Below are positions 20,576 through 34,490 of a stretch of 64,000 nucleotides of DNA, one piece after another. Location of the stretch: NCBI GenBank assembly GCA_030407315.1, contig JALQPE010002071.1:1-64000 (forward strand). The letters run 5' to 3'. Every line of letters begins with the position of its first letter. Position 1 is the first letter of the stretch. The notes beneath the pieces are model-generated. The model did no database searches and was not told the origin of the DNA. It worked only from the letters and a program-made list of their open reading frames with translations. This stretch comes from Asparagopsis taxiformis (taxonomy: Eukaryota > Rhodophyta > Florideophyceae > Bonnemaisoniales > Bonnemaisoniaceae). A program made the translations under genes and the position numbers.

Positions 20576-20767
20576 TTATTGGACTGTATACAGATAAACG
20601 TGTAGATTGTACGTCGAAGCTAATCCAGTTTCCTCATACGCATTTTTCTCGTCCTGAAGGACGAGAAAAGGCGTGATCAAAGCGTCTATGTCTTCCTCTT
20701 CTTGTGATCTGGGTGAAGGAACCATCTGAATACAGCCAGCCTTCATTTTGCCCGCAAACACTGTCAT
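20576..20767 (-). CDS. Small unrecognised ORF beside element copy 2
   Basis: 63 codons from a true ATG to a stop (MTVFAGKMKAGCIQMVPSPR...). The middle is acidic and the composition is not repetitive. It points away from element copy 2, which begins 118 bases upstream of its ATG, so it may be the remaining 3' part of a gene. A perfect hairpin (20644-20669) lies inside it. No family recognised. Confidence 0.25.
   Translation of the reverse strand: MTVFAGKMKAGCIQMVPSPRSQEEEDIDALITPFLVLQDEKNAYEETGLASTYNLHVYLYTVQ
20644..20669. repeat. Perfect 11-bp hairpin with TGAA loop
   Basis: TTTTCTCGTCC (20644-20654), loop TGAA, then GGACGAGAAAA (20659-20669). It could act as a transcript hairpin. No function is assigned. 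Confidence 0.6.
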
Positions 20768-21807
20768 CCCGTCACCTATTTTCCCTGCTTACCGCAGCTA
20801 CTTGGCTTGCCACTTTCCTCTCGAGGCAACCCTTTCGACACATCACCGTTGCCTGTGCAGACATTCATCCTCTTCGCTTTCACATCGTCTGTGTTCTCGG
20901 AAATGGACGCGGACGTCCACAACCTCTAGTACACCTAGTATTACTAGGCGGACGTCCATGTTCTCCAGTATTTTTGGATGTCCGCCTAGATCCGGACGTC
21001 CATGCGGTCTAGTACGTCTAGTATTACTAGGACGACATTCATTGTTTCTAGTACCACGGATGTCCCCCTCGGGATGGACTTCCGCCATGTCTATGTCAAC
21101 CTAGGACGGGCGCCGGTTCAGAAATTCAAAAATTTCGACCCCAGAAATTTCTGCCGCCTTGCTCGACATGGATGTCCGCATCCATCACGGCGACCACTCT
21201 ATTTTTCCTTGTCGGTCGACTCCAATTTTGTCTTTAATTTTTTCATCCTCTCGCTCACACCCCCTTCCATTTGGTGCTCACCTCCCCCGTACTGTACCTC
21301 AAACACCCCCAATACCACTCTAGAACGCATTTTCAGCTACCTATCCCCGCTTCCACGGTGCACACCTCCATTCCATACCTACTTTTCTGCTCTACCGTAC
21401 AGATTTCTTATAACCAGTCCTCATACTACCTCAGAATAGGGAAAAACATCCCCTATCCCCTCGACCATGCTCTCCCCATCACCTTTGCAACGTATTGTTC
21501 TTCAATACCCTCTCTCCTCTACCTTCAACCCCTCTCCTTCGCCCTCTCCACAAACTTCCCCTGCAGCTTACTCTTCGACCTGCTCCACCCCTCCCTCCCT
21601 CACCTGCTCCATGCCCCCACGCCATCCGCATCTTCGATACCGTATACACCACCACCACCACCACCGGCCCACGCTCCCGCTCCCCCGCCGTCTCCCCAGA
21701 AACCTCCCCGCTCTGAAACACATATCAACCCCCCACTTCGCACCCATCCTCCCACTCCCCTCCCTCCCCAAATACAATAACCCTCTTCTTCCCCATCACA
21801 TCCCCAC

Positions 21808-22125
21808 TCACCACAGCCAGAACAGACGCCACCCCCCTTCCCACCTCTTTCTCCTCACTTTCCTAAAACCCCCTCCTCTCGGGGCCTTCAACTGCACCCT
21901 CCTACGGTCCCACCTAAACACCTCCTCCGCCCTCACTACCCCAACACCCCGCAGCGTCTCCCCAATCCCCATAATATGCTTGTCGGCACTCCTCTCCGAA
22001 TCACACTCCAATCTAAACCCGCACTCCGTACATTTCCACTTCCCCCTGTACCATCCCATCCCAAGATTCCATCCACCCCCCACAGAACACATCCTCATAC
22101 CACAGAAGAATTTTCTTCCTCTCAT
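21808..22125 (-). CDS. Second copy of the possible zinc-ribbon-like exon
   Basis: It matches 1091-1408 except for one C-to-T change (Arg to Gln in the RRRVQLK segment). The same GTGAGTG donor follows the last codons. All Cys residues are kept. Status as uncertain as the first copy. Confidence 0.25.
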   Translation of the reverse strand: MRGRKFFCGMRMCSVGGGWNLGMGWYRGKWKCTECGFRLECDSERSADKHIMGIGETLRGVGVVRAEEVFRWDRRRVQLKAPRGGGFRKVRRKRWEGGWRLFWLW

Positions 22126-22329
22126 ACCTCATCCTTAAAACCTCCATCTCTTCCATGTAAAATTCGATGTAAATATTTTCTCCACTATGCAAACTCATAC
22201 ATGTATGAGCGTATGCCTTTCCGCTTCGTCAACCCTGAATATTTGTATTCATGTATTCATAAAATGGAGCCACCCACATCCCTATCCCGTTCTGCAAGCT
22301 TTACAAACCACCAGACGCATACTCCACAA

Positions 22330-25041
22330 CTATACAACAAACACTACTCGCTATTTCAGACGACGCGGTACACAAGTAGCGTAGTCTCAACCTTCCGTGA
22401 CGCCTTCCCTGATGCGTACAAGTGCGAAACACGTCTAGACGTATATCACAAGTGAGCGCGGGAATTTTCGGCACAGGAGATGCTGGGCCACCAAATTGAT
22501 TTTTCGGAAATTTTAGAATTTCTGGGCTGGCCAGCAATGCAATCGAGCTGGACATCCACCGGACGTCCATTTCAGGTTGATCGTGAGAGAGTAGGGCGGG
22601 ACCATGATGAAACAAGGACCAAGACCTGTCCCTGACGTGTTGAGCCTGAAATCGACCCTTCGTAAGACGCGATTTTGGCTTACAGTTGGTGCTTACAGAA
22701 GCCAGTGATGACCCCGGTCGGGGCGGCAGCCGGTTCCTGGGGCCGTTGTGGCCAAATTAGACACCTTGATTTGAATTGAAATTTGGGCTATTCTCAAAAA
22801 CATGCACATGTGAACATGTTTTTGAGATGGGGGTCTGCCGTACGGCACAATCGACCCGCCCAAATCGATGATTTTTCACAATTTTTTTCTGCCCGAAATT
22901 TTAGAATTTCTGGGCTCGCCAGCAATGCAATTGAGCCGGACATCCACCGGACGTCCATTTCAGGTTGGTCGTGTGCTGCCCACATCCATGCATTGCAGCA
23001 ACTAAGCAGGCGGGCTCACTACTCATACAAAGTGCACGGAATATGAGTAACGTGATGTGTGAGTGTTGTTTGTCGTGAGGATGTAAGGTGGGACCATGAT
23101 GAAACAGGGAAAAAGATGTCTCCCTAGCATAACTTGGGCTTGAAGCCTGGAATCGACCCTTCGTAAGACGCGATTTTGGCTTACAGTTAGTGCTTACCGA
23201 AGCCAGTGACGGCCCCGGTCGGGGCGGCAGCCGGTTCCTGGGGCCGTTGTGGCCAAATTAGACACCTTGATTTGAATTGAAATTTGGGCTATTCTCAAAA
23301 ACATGCACATGTGAACATGTTTTTGAGATGGGGGTCTGCCGTACGGCACAATCGACCCGCCCAAATCGATGATTTTTCACAATTTTTTTCTGCCCGAAAT
23401 TTTAGAATTTCTGGGCTCGCCAGCAATGCAATTGAGCCGGACATCCACCAGACGTCCATTCTGGGTTGTTCGTATGCTGCTCACATCTACGCATTACAGC
23501 AACCACGCAGGCGGGCCCACTGCTCATACGAAGTGCACGTAGCATGTGCAGCATGATGGATGAGCAGTGTTTGTCGTGAGAAAGTGGGGTGGGAGCATGT
23601 CGAAACAAGGACCAAAACTTCGCCCTGGCGTATTGAGCCTGAGCCTGGAATCGACCCTTCGTGAGATGTGGCTTTGCTTACAGTTGGTGCTTACAGAAGC
23701 CAGTGACGGCCCCGGCCGGGGCAGCAGCCGGTTCCTGGGGCCGTTGTGGCCAAATTAGACACCTTGATTTGAATTGAAATTTGGGCTATTCTCAAAAACA
23801 TGCACATGTGAACATGTTTTTGAGATGGGGGTGTGCCGTACGGCACTTTCGACCGCCCAAATCGATATAATTTTGCAATTTTTTTCTGACTGAAATTTTA
23901 GAATTTCTGGGCTCGCCAGCAATGCAATTGAGCTGGACATTCACCGGACGTCCATTTCAGGTTGGTCGAGTATTGCACATGGATACAGTTTTGCAGCTAT
24001 TTCTCAGCCCAACATTTTAGAATTTCAGGGCTGACCAGCAATGTAACCGAGCCGGACTTCTACTGGACGTCCATTTCAAGTTAGGCTAGTGCTGCACATT
24101 TGCTCGCATCGCAGCAACTAAGCAAGTGTTGACAGCACCGAGATGCCATGCAGACAAGGGAGAATCGGCTGCAAACGGCTTCCCTGGTCGGCGGCTGGAT
24201 GTCTGGATGTGAATGGCTGCAAGCATGGAAATCTTGCTACCGCACAGCGCATACACACTGCAGCAGCACATCACTGACGCATGCGAAAGTTGGGTGCTGC
24301 AGTGCGTGGTTGTTTGTGTGTTTGTGTGTTTGTGTGTTTGTGTGTTTGTGTGTTTGTGTGTTTGTGTGTTTGTGTGTTTGTGTGTGTATGACGAACCTTG
24401 TGGTATCCCTAGGCGTGCACTGGTACAAAAAGTTTGGACTGCCCATCGGTCGTACTTTGGCGCATTTACATGCATCGGAGAACGACCAAGGAGGTAGAGC
24501 AGCAATCACTGTTGGCTGAGCGTCCAAACTGGAGGGCTTGGGGCAATGGTTCTATAGCAGTCATTTATAGGACGCCCACCGTTGATGACTGAGATCCACG
24601 GTGGGTTTAGTATTCATGGTGTTGTCCTGCATTGGCGGACGTCGAAGACGAGTACTTCCAGTGAGCGTCCAAGGTGAACAGCTCAGCAGAGGATTATGAT
24701 GTGGATGTGAAGGCATGGATGAGGCCAGCAGGAACGTTTCTGCAAGATGGGCGTGAGTGGGTAAGTGAGCGGGGAGGGGCCGCTCGGGGCGCTTGGTAGC
24801 TTCTGGGGCCGTTGTGGCCAAATTAGAATCAAGCCTATGTCCGGCAGACGTCCTGAATTGCTTTATTTTTTGGGCTATTCTCAAAAACATGCACATGTGA
24901 ACATGTTTTTGAGATGGGGGTGTGCCGTACGGCACTTTCGACCGCCCAAATCGATGTATTTTTGCATTTTTTTTCTGACTGAAATTTTAGAATTTCTGGG
25001 CTCGCCAGCAATGCAATTGCGCTGGTCATTCACCGGACGTC
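22330..25041 (+). repeat. Left palindrome arm in element copy 2 (expanded)
   Basis: Equivalent to 1613-3882, but with three consecutive ~500-bp sub-repeats (hairpins near 22793, 23294 and 23790) instead of two, plus the fourth near 24880. The TTTGTGTG tract is about 55 bp shorter. Confidence 0.75.
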
Positions 25042-27665
25042 TATATGCGCTCAAGCGATTGCTGTCTGCTTCAAATACCTGATACATTATTGCCCCACAC
25101 GACATAAAGTCCCCCAACATGCGACGCCCATCAAACATAAACATTTTCATGCTCTTACTACATTCTAGTCGCACACATACATCCATCTTCAAACAAAAAA
25201 TGTCATTTAAACACCACCAGTCCCGCTTCATCGTACGCCAATACCGCCCAGTCGCCCAGCAGACAAGCTAGCCGTGCAGAAAATAAGCACTGCCATCTAC
25301 GACGGAAACGACTGGATCTCATCATCGCTCTCAGCATTTCCAACAAGCCCAACATGTTTCCCCTACGTCACCCTGCAAAACGATACCATTGTATACTTCT
25401 GCATTCTCCGTCAATTGCATTCATTCAATCTGCGCAATGAATTCTTCAATCTCGAAACCGGCCGGGTTTTCTGCCCATCCTGCAATAAGGGCATTGGAGA
25501 AAGTTCTCTAGCAATGGCCACTAAAGCCTTGATGCAACTACACGGTGCTGATTGCTTCTATCGCTTCCTCAAATCTGTCGACATTTACAACATACCATCC
25601 ATCCGACACATTTCCAAACTAAACTAGACTGTTCATTGACAAACTCGTGTGTAGCCCCATTTAGACCACTCACCACTGGTATCTGCTGAGTCACCGCGCA
25701 CTGCCCTGGTGCTCCCTCCTGAATTCGCTTGGGCTGTCTCAATACATTCCGTACTATGCCTATGAAGCAGTCCCGTTATGGATCAGCGTTCTGCGTGTTC
25801 AGCACATCATCCCCACGTTACCAGAGCTGCAATTTCTCAGCGGTACGGGTATCATCAATCCTTAGCACAGATGTGATACAGCAGCCGATGCAGGTCAATT
25901 TCTAGACTCGTAATTTTGCACTCAAGAAGGGAGATCGGTATGGAAATTGTCCAGGCATAACAAACCGCCTGTCCTGCTCTCCTGCAGAGCAAGCTCCATC
26001 GATCCAGTCGATCAGGAACCTGACGACATGTAGTCGGCGTTCGTTCCGGACGCGGAAAGGGCAAATTTTTGTGTGGCGTTTGCAGATTCAGTCGCAACGG
26101 GAAGCGATGAAACTTTCCGCATGGCGTTTGACTGCGGTTTATCTGAGACAGACATCGAGCGATCGGTGTTTCTGTCCAGATGAAGCTGGAGATCAATGCC
26201 GTATTTGAGCTGATAATTGGAGCAAAGATTTGAAACAAATTTTCTGTGCAAATTTACGACACGACACGGCGGAGGGTGGATAACTCAACGTTAGATGTTA
26301 TTGGTTGAGCCAACATTACAAGACCGTACCGACGACACGCGCAATCATTGATTTTTCGCTCATTGCTTAGAGAGCAAAACTGTCCAATGGTCGTATCAAG
26401 TTAGACCAGCACATATTTCCGCAACATCTTGGTGGAACGAAGTCGGTGCTCACGAAAGCCTGAGAGCTGCCTTGAGTCGAGGATTTTGTACGCCGCCTTA
26501 TCTGTGGTAGTTTCATACTGCGTTGTTTCACCGTTGGACTTGTGCCACGCACACTTGGATCTCTCTCCATACGTACGTGTAGATAAGATGTGAATTGAGC
26601 TACAATAGCATACCAAACTGGAAACCAGTATCTACATGCTTTGTGAGAATATAATGCCTCTTCCTCGAGAAAAGGCCTCCTTCGGAATACTAGATTTCAT
26701 TCAACCATATCCATCCATCTCCCATCGCTTCAGCATGAAATCATCACCATTCCATCCATCACAACGTTCGTCTCTATCCAAACACTACTCTCCACACATC
26801 TCCCCGATCTTTCAGTCCGACCGTACCCGGCGGCGGCCGAGAGAAACGTACTGGCCATTGTTAAAAGTATCTACGACGGCAATGAGCGCATATATTAAAT
26901 CATTCTCTATGTGCACACAGACCCTGATTGCCTCTCGTTTGTGGCAGAAATGAAACAAACACAAAGACTGCAACTCGTCCATGCGAGAAGCAAAAGCTAC
27001 AGATTTTTAGCAAGTATCGATAGCTACAAAGAACCACTGCAACGTTTATTCTAGACTTGTATACATTTTCATTAGCACTTACATTACCATACACGAATAG
27101 TATTGCATTAAAGATTTTTATGAGAATGACAGGGGTCAGCGGCCGGGTTCCCTCCAGCTCAGCTTGGCTCAGCTCCGGATGCAGATGTGGTGAAGGGAAG
27201 AGAGAAAAGTCAGATATTCTACCATGATCTGATTTGATTTGCAATCTGAGAACTTCTTGACTCCCAAAAGGTGTAAACAGTATCCCTGCATATTGGCATC
27301 GACCAAAAGAACTGCAGCACTAACTCAATTTTCATTGCAGAGATCAGCACAACGTATTCGTCTTGAGTGTCACAAGTTGCAATTAGATGGCGCTGACTCG
27401 AAGCTAGGAGAGTTGGTAGTTGTGCCGAGTCGGCGTCTTCGGTTTGATCGCTCGTGTAAATATCCAAGCAAAATGGCAGGCAAGGAGATACAAAGCCACG
27501 CAACAATCAAGCTTACCACATTCCCCAGCCAGAATCACCATAGAAATCCTTGCAGTCTGCATCACACAGATCATCTTACGCAGTGCGTGCTGCCCAGGTC
27601 GTTATTCGGCCCTATCCAGAAACACTTTCAGGCCTAGTGCAACCAGTAGATCTGAAATGGAAATG
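25042..27665. other. Palindrome core, second copy
   Basis: Equivalent to 3883-6506 and nearly identical by eye. The same ORF fragments are present (25274-25627 plus, 26012-26251 and 26401-26616 minus). No new gene content. Confidence 0.5.
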
Positions 27666-27975
27666 GACGTCCGGTGAATGACCAGCGCAATTGCATTGCT
27701 GGCGAGCCCAGAAATTCTAAAATTTCAGTCAGAAAAAAATGCAAAAATACATCGATTTGGGCGGTCGAAAGTGCCGTACGGCACACCCCCATCTCAAAAA
27801 CATGTTCACATGTGCATGTTTTTGAGAATAGCCCAAAAAATAAAGCAATTCAGGACGTCCGCCGGACATAGGCTTGATTCTAATTTGGCCACAACGGCCC
27901 CAGAAGCTACCAAGCGCCCCGAGCGGCCCCTCCCCGCTCACTTACCCACTCACGCCCATTGCCCCACACGTTCCT
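27666..27975 (-). repeat. Truncated right palindrome arm ending in a patchwork junction
   Basis: It matches 6507-6801, then switches within CACGCCCAT|TGCCCCACACG to sequence like 3930. A TTCCT patch resembling position 6813 follows, then AAAGTCCCCC of the core again. Alternating short matches to two distant templates mark a recombination or assembly join. Confidence 0.6.
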
Positions 27976-30525
27976 AAAGTCCCCCAACATGCGACGCCCA
28001 TCAAACATAAACATTTTCATGCTCTTACTACATTCTAGTCGACACATACATCCATCTTCAAACAAAAATGTCATTTAAACACCACCAGTCCCGCTTCATC
28101 GTACGCCAATACCGCCCAGTCGCCCAGCAGACAAGCTAGCCGTGCAGAAAATAAGCACTGCCATCTACGACGGAAACGACTGGATCTCATCATCGCTCTC
28201 AGCATTTCCAACAAGCCCAACATGTTTCCCCTACGTCACCCTGCAAAACGATACCATTGTATACTTCTGCATTCTCCGTCAATTGCATTCATTCAATCTG
28301 CGCAATGAATTCTTCAATCTCGAACCGGCCGGGTTTTCTGCCCATCCTGCAATAAGGGCATTGGAGAAAGTTCTCTAGCAATGGCCACTAAAGCCTTGAT
28401 GCAACTACACGGTGCTGATTGCTTCTATCGCTTCCTCAAATCTGTCGACATTTACAACATACCATCCATCCGACACATTTCCAAACTAAACTAGACTGTT
28501 CATTGACAAACTCGTGTGTAGCCCCATTTAGACCACTCACCACTGGTATCTGCTGAGTCACCGCGCACTGCCCTGGTGCTCCCTCCTGATTCGCTTGGGC
28601 TGTCTCAATACATTCCGTACTATGCCTATGAAGCAGTCCCGTTATGGATCAGCGTTCTGCGTGTTCAGCACATCATCCCCACGTTACCAGAGCTGCAATT
28701 TCTCAGCGGTACGGGTATCATCAATCCTTAGCACAGATGTGATACAGCAGCCGATGCAGGTCAATTTCTAGACTCGTAATTTTGCACTCAAGAAGGGAGA
28801 TCGGTATGGAAATTGTCCAGGCATAACAAACCGCCTGTCCTGCTCTCCTGCAGAGCAAGCTCCATCGATCCAGTCGATCAGGAACCTGACGACATGTAGT
28901 CGGCGTTCGTTCCGGACGCGGAAAGGGCAATTTTTGTGTGGCGTTTGCAGATTCAGTCGCAACGGGAAGCGATGAAACTTTCCGCATGGCGTTTGACTGC
29001 GGTTTATCTGAGACAGACATCGAGCGATCGGTGTTTCTGTCCAGATGAAGCTGGAGATCAATGCCGTATTTGAGCTGATAATTGGAGCAAAGATTTGAAA
29101 CAAATTTTCTGTGCAAATTTACGACACGACACGGCGGAGGGTGGATAACTCAACGTTAGATGTTATTGGTTGAGCCAACATTACAAGACCGTACCGACGA
29201 CACGCGCAATCATTGATTTTTCGCTCATTGCTTAGAGAGCAAAACTGTCCAATGGTCGTATCAAGTTAGACCAGCACATATTTCCGCAACATCTTGGTGG
29301 AACGAAGTCGGTGCTCACGAAAGCCTGAGAGCTGCCTTGAGTCGAGGATTTTGTACGCCGCCTTATCTGTGGTAGTTTCATACTGCGTTGTTTCACCGTT
29401 GGACTTGTGCCACGCACACTTGGATCTCTCTCCATACGTACGTGTAGATAAGATGTGAATTGAGCTACAATAGCATACCAAACTGGAAACCAGTATCTAC
29501 ATGCTTTGTGAGAATATAATGCCTCTTCCTCGAGAAAAGGCCTCCTTCGGAATACTAGATTTCATTCAACCATATCCATCCATCTCCCATCGCTTCAGCA
29601 TGAAATCATCACCATTCCATCCATCACAACGTTCGTCTCTATCCAAACACTACTCTCCACACATCTCCCCGATCTTTCAGTCCGACCGTACCCGGCGGCG
29701 GCCGAGAGAAACGTACTGGCCATTGTTAAAAGTATCTACGACGGCAATGAGCGCATATATTAAATCATTCTCTATGTGCACACAGACCTGATTGCCTCTC
29801 GTTTGTGGCAGAAATGAAACAAACACAAAGACTGCAACTCGTCCATGCGAGAAGCAAAAGCTACAGATTTTTAGCAAGTATCGATAGCTACAAAGACCAC
29901 TGCAACGTTTATTCTAGACTTGTATACATTTTCATTAGCACTTACATTACCATACACGAATAGTATTGCATTAAAGATTTTTATGAGAATGACAGGGGTC
30001 AGCGGCCGGGTTCCCTCCAGCTCAGCTTGGCTCAGCTCCGGATGCAGATGTGGTGAAGGGAAGAGAGAAAGTCAGATATTCTACCATGATCTGATTTGAT
30101 TTGCAATCTGAGAACTTCTTGACTCCCAAAAGGTGTAAACAGTATCCCTGCATATTGGCATCGACCAAAGAACTGCAGCACTAACTCAATTTTCATTGCA
30201 GAGATCAGCACAACGTATTCGTCTTGAGTGTCACAAGTTGCAATTAGATGGCGCTGACTCGAAGCTAGGAGAGTTGGTAGTTGTGCCGAGTCGGCGTCTT
30301 CGGTTTGATCGCTCGTGTAAATATCCAAGCAAAATGGCAGGCAAGGAGATACAAAGCCACGCAACAATCAAGCTTACCACATTCCCAGCCAGAATCACCA
30401 TAGAAATCCTTGCAGTCTGCATCACACAGATCATCTTACGCAGTGCGTGCTGCCCAGGTCGTTATTCGGCCCTATCCAGAAACACTTTCAGGCCTAGTGC
30501 AACCAGTAGATCTGAAATGGAAATG
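27960..30525. other. Palindrome core, third copy, rich in single-base deletions
   Basis: Same sequence as 3930-6506, with many one-base losses in short homopolymers relative to both other copies. Examples are CGAACCGG near 28322, CCTGATTC near 28587, GGCAATTTTTG near 28927, CAGACCTG near 29783, AGACCACTG near 29895 and CCAAAGAAC near 30166. The ORF fragments are accordingly shortened. This looks like poorly polished long-read sequence. Confidence 0.55.
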
Positions 30526-32190
30526 GACGTCCGGTGAATGACCAGCGCAATTGCATTGCTGGCGAGCCCAGAAATTCTAAAATTTCAGTCAGAAAAAAAA
30601 TGCAAAAATACATCGATTTGGGCGGTCGAAAGTGCCGTACGGCACACCCCCATCTCAAAAACATGTTCACATGTGCATGTTTTTGAGAATAGCCCAAAAA
30701 ATAAAGCAATTCAGGACGTCCGCCGGACATAGGCTTGATTCTAATTTGGCCACAACGGCCCAGAAGCTACCAAGCGCCCCGAGCGGCCCCTCCCCGCTCA
30801 CTTACCCACTCACGCCCATCTTGCAGAAACGTTCCTGCTGGCCTCATCCATGCCTTCACATCCACATCATAATCCTCTGCTGAGCTGTTCACCTTGGACG
30901 CTCACTGGAAGTACTCGTCTTCGACGTCCGCCAATGCAGGACAACACCATGAATACTAAACCCACCGTGGATCTCAGTCATCAACGGTGGGCGTCCTATA
31001 AATGACTGCTATAGAACCATTGCCCCAAGCCCTCCAGTTTGGACGCTCAGCCAACAGCGATTGCTGCTCTACCTCCTTGGTCGTTCTCCGATGCATGTAA
31101 ATGCGCCAAAGTACGACCGATGGGGCAGTCCAAACTTTTTGAACCAGTGCACGCCTAGGGATACCACAAGGTTCGTCATACACACACAAACACACAAACA
31201 CACAAACAACCACGCACTGCAGCACCCAACTTTCGCATGCGTCAGTGATGTGCTGCTGCAGTGTGTATGCGCTGTGCGGTAGCAAGATTTCCATGCTTGC
31301 AGCCATTCACATCCAGACATCCAGCCGCCGACCAGGGAAGCCGTTTGCAGCCGATTCCCCCTTGTCTGCATGGCATCTCGGTGCTGTCACACTTGCTTAG
31401 TTGCTGCGATGCGAGCAAATGTGCAGCACTAGCCTAACTTGAAATGGACGTCCAGTGGAAGTCCGGCTCGGTTACATTGCTGGTCAGCCCTGAAATTCTA
31501 AAATGTTGGGCTGAGAAATAGCTGCAAAACTGTATCCATGTGCAATACTCGACCAACCTGAAATGGACGTCCGGTGAATGTCCAGCTCAATTGCATTGCT
31601 GGCGAGCCCAGAAATTCTAAAATTTCAGTCAGAAAAAAATTGCAAAATTATATCGATTTGGGCGGTCGAAAGTGCCGTACGGCACACCCCCATCTCAAAA
31701 ACATGTTCACATGTGCATGTTTTTGAGAATAGCCCAAATTTCAATTCAAATCAAGGTGTCTAATTTGGCCACAACGGCCCCAGGAACCGGCTGCTGCCCC
31801 GACCGGGGTCATCACTGGCTTCTGTAAGCACTAACTGTAAGCCAAAATCGCGTCTTACGAAGGGTCGATTTCAGGCTCAACACGTCAGGGACAGGTCTTG
31901 GTCCTTGTTTCATCATGGTCCCGCCCTACTCTCTCACGATCAACCTGAAATGGACGTCCGGTGGATGTCCAGCTCGATTGCATTGCTGGCCAGCCCAGAA
32001 ATTCTAAAATTTCCGAAAAATCAATTTGTGTGCTCAGCATCTCCTGTGCAGAAAACTCTCGCACTCATTTCTGATATACGTTTTGACGTGTTTTTTACTT
32101 TTAAGCATCAGGAAAGGCGTTACGGAAAATTGGGACTACGCCACTTGTGAGCCGCGTCGTCTGAGATAGCGAGTAGAGTTTGTTGTATAG
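30526..32190 (-). repeat. Right palindrome arm in element copy 2 (one sub-repeat missing)
   Basis: Equivalent to 6507-8673 but about 500 bp shorter. After the sub-repeat ending near 31780 it continues at the equivalent of 8265, so the sub-repeat with the hairpin near 8177 is missing. Sub-repeat number thus differs between arms and element copies. Confidence 0.75.
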
Positions 32191-32198
32191 TATTTATA

Positions 32199-34313
32199 TT
32201 GTACTCCAAATGTGCGTTCGAGACCTCGTTTGTAATGTTCTCGTGGTTTTGTGGGTATCAGTTTTGTGCTCACTTCTGGCAGCCCAATGGTGGAATGTGC
32301 CTGAGCGATCAATCATCACCGCTAGGTCACACATTTTGCTGGCAACGTGCGCTTGGAAGGATGAATGACCGCCGTGGGAGATGGATTTTCAATTAATTCA
32401 TTTGAAATAATAAAATTATATTAATTGCGAACTTCATGGAATAAGTTTGTGCTTTACAGTGGATATTACAGGGATCATTTAAGGGAAGCAAATGGATTGT
32501 GATATATATGATTATACCATTCCGATGTTCTCGATCCGGATCTCATCATTCGGGAGTTCAGAGACCATGGCTTGGGCCATTATTAATCTCAATACCGGCG
32601 ATGATATGGAGTATGCACAGCAGGACTTAAGCTGACGTTGAAAGCTGTCCAGTCGACGCCGCAGGTTAACCTGTGGAATTCCACTTCTCCGCCGTCACTG
32701 GCTGAGGTTCTTTGGTCGTGTTTCCTTTGTTTGGTGTAGAGGATAGAACGACGGTGAGTATGCCAGTTTGGAGAGTATGCAGCGAGGGAAGCGTGTGTTT
32801 TGAGTCGTACTGTTGTCGTTGATGCGATATTGATTCATTAGAAGCTTCGTGAGTCATGGTTTGCATGTTGTGAACCATGGGAGGCAGGTAAGTAAGTGAG
32901 TCTCGCGGGTGTGCAATAAGGGATGCATGGGTTTTTAGTCTGACTGTTCTGGTTCATTTTGATGTTGTATAGGTGGTGCAGGAATAGTGATGAAGTAAGG
33001 TAAGTTTCATTGAGCTGAAAGACGGGTTTCGCGATGAAATGGAATGCTGACTACATTTTTTCGTTGCACGATTTGTGAATTATTGGTTGTATTGTTTGTA
33101 TGATGCAACGAGATGAAGAGGTTAAGTGCGTCCTGAGGGTATGAAGCGAGGGAAGTGTTTGTTTTAAATGTGACTGTCGTCTTTTATGCAATATTTATTT
33201 ATTGGGAGCTTAGTGAGTCATGGTGCATATTTGCTGAAGGGTGGAAAGGAGGTAGGTGAGCATTTGAGGGGTGCAGTGAGTGGAATGTGGGTTTTGAGTC
33301 TGACTGCTGTGGTTGATGTTGATTTTGTGTAGGTGATTCTGGAATGGTGATGACGGAAGGTAAGTTACATTGAGCGCCTAGTTAAGTTGCGCGAAGATAT
33401 GGAATGCTGACTACATTTTTTGTACAATTTTTGACTTATGGTTTTCTATTGTGTGCAGGATACAACGAGGGTAAGTGAGTTCTGAGGGTATGCAGCGAGG
33501 GAAGCATGGGTTTTCAGTCCGACTGTTGTTGTTGATTTCGATTTTTTGTAGGTGATGCAGGAATGGTGATGACGGAAGGTAAGTTGCATTTAGCGCGCAG
33601 TCCGGTGGTGCGAAGATGCGGAATGTTGACTTCATTTGTTGGTTGTGAGATTTTCGACTTTTGGTATGTATTGTGTGTAGAATGAAACGAGAGTAAGTGA
33701 GTTCTGAGGGTATGCATCGAGAGAAGTGTTTGTTTCGAATCTGACTATTGCAGTTAATGCGATATTTATTCATTGGAAGCTTATCCAGTCATGGTGCGTA
33801 TTGTGTCGAGCGAAGGAAGTGCGGAAGTTTTGAGAGTATGCTGAGAGGGACATGTGGGTTTTGAGTCCGACTGTTGTGGTTGATTTCGATTTTATGCAGG
33901 TGATGCTGGAATGGTGATGACAGAAGGTAAGTTTCATTGAGCGCCAAGACTTGTTTTGCGAAGATATGGACTGCTGACTTTGATTATTCATTGCAAGGTT
34001 TTTGGATCATGGTTTGTATTGTGTGTAGGATGGATGAGAGGTAAGTAAGGGATTTTCTAAGATATCTGGCGTGGTAAGCGTTGCTTTTGAATCTGACTGT
34101 TGGGGTTGATGTTGTGTATGTGATGCAGGAGTGGTGAAGCAGGAATGGCAGGACTCAGGGAGAGTGAAGAAGGGATCTAGGAAGATGGGGAATGAAGCTG
34201 TGAGGTGTTTCTGGTATGTGTATATTTTCAGGCATACGATAGAAGTAAGAGTGGGTTTCAAGTCGTGTAAGATTTTGCTGACCATGTTCGTGTTTCATGT
34301 CTTGATGATTTAA
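32199..34313 (+). other. Micro-exon-like locus, copy in element 2
   Basis: Equivalent to 8682-10797 at an offset of 23516-23517, with only a few single-base differences (for example one T fewer near 33420 and one A fewer near 33816). All the 27-nt and 12-nt segments and their GTAAGT borders are present. The terminal frame ends at TAA 34311-34313. Confidence 0.45.
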
Positions 34314-34490
34314 TGGGCTGGGGTGGTGTCGAGGAAAGCGGGGATGGTATTGGGAAGGAGCAGATTTTTGTAATCTAGGTCGTGAGGGTTCTTGAAGTAT
34401 GTGCGGATGGTGGTGCATGGCGTTCGGATGGTAGGGAGAACGCGATAGTGAGGAGATGGGTGATCGACGGTATGCTGACAGGTATTTTGT

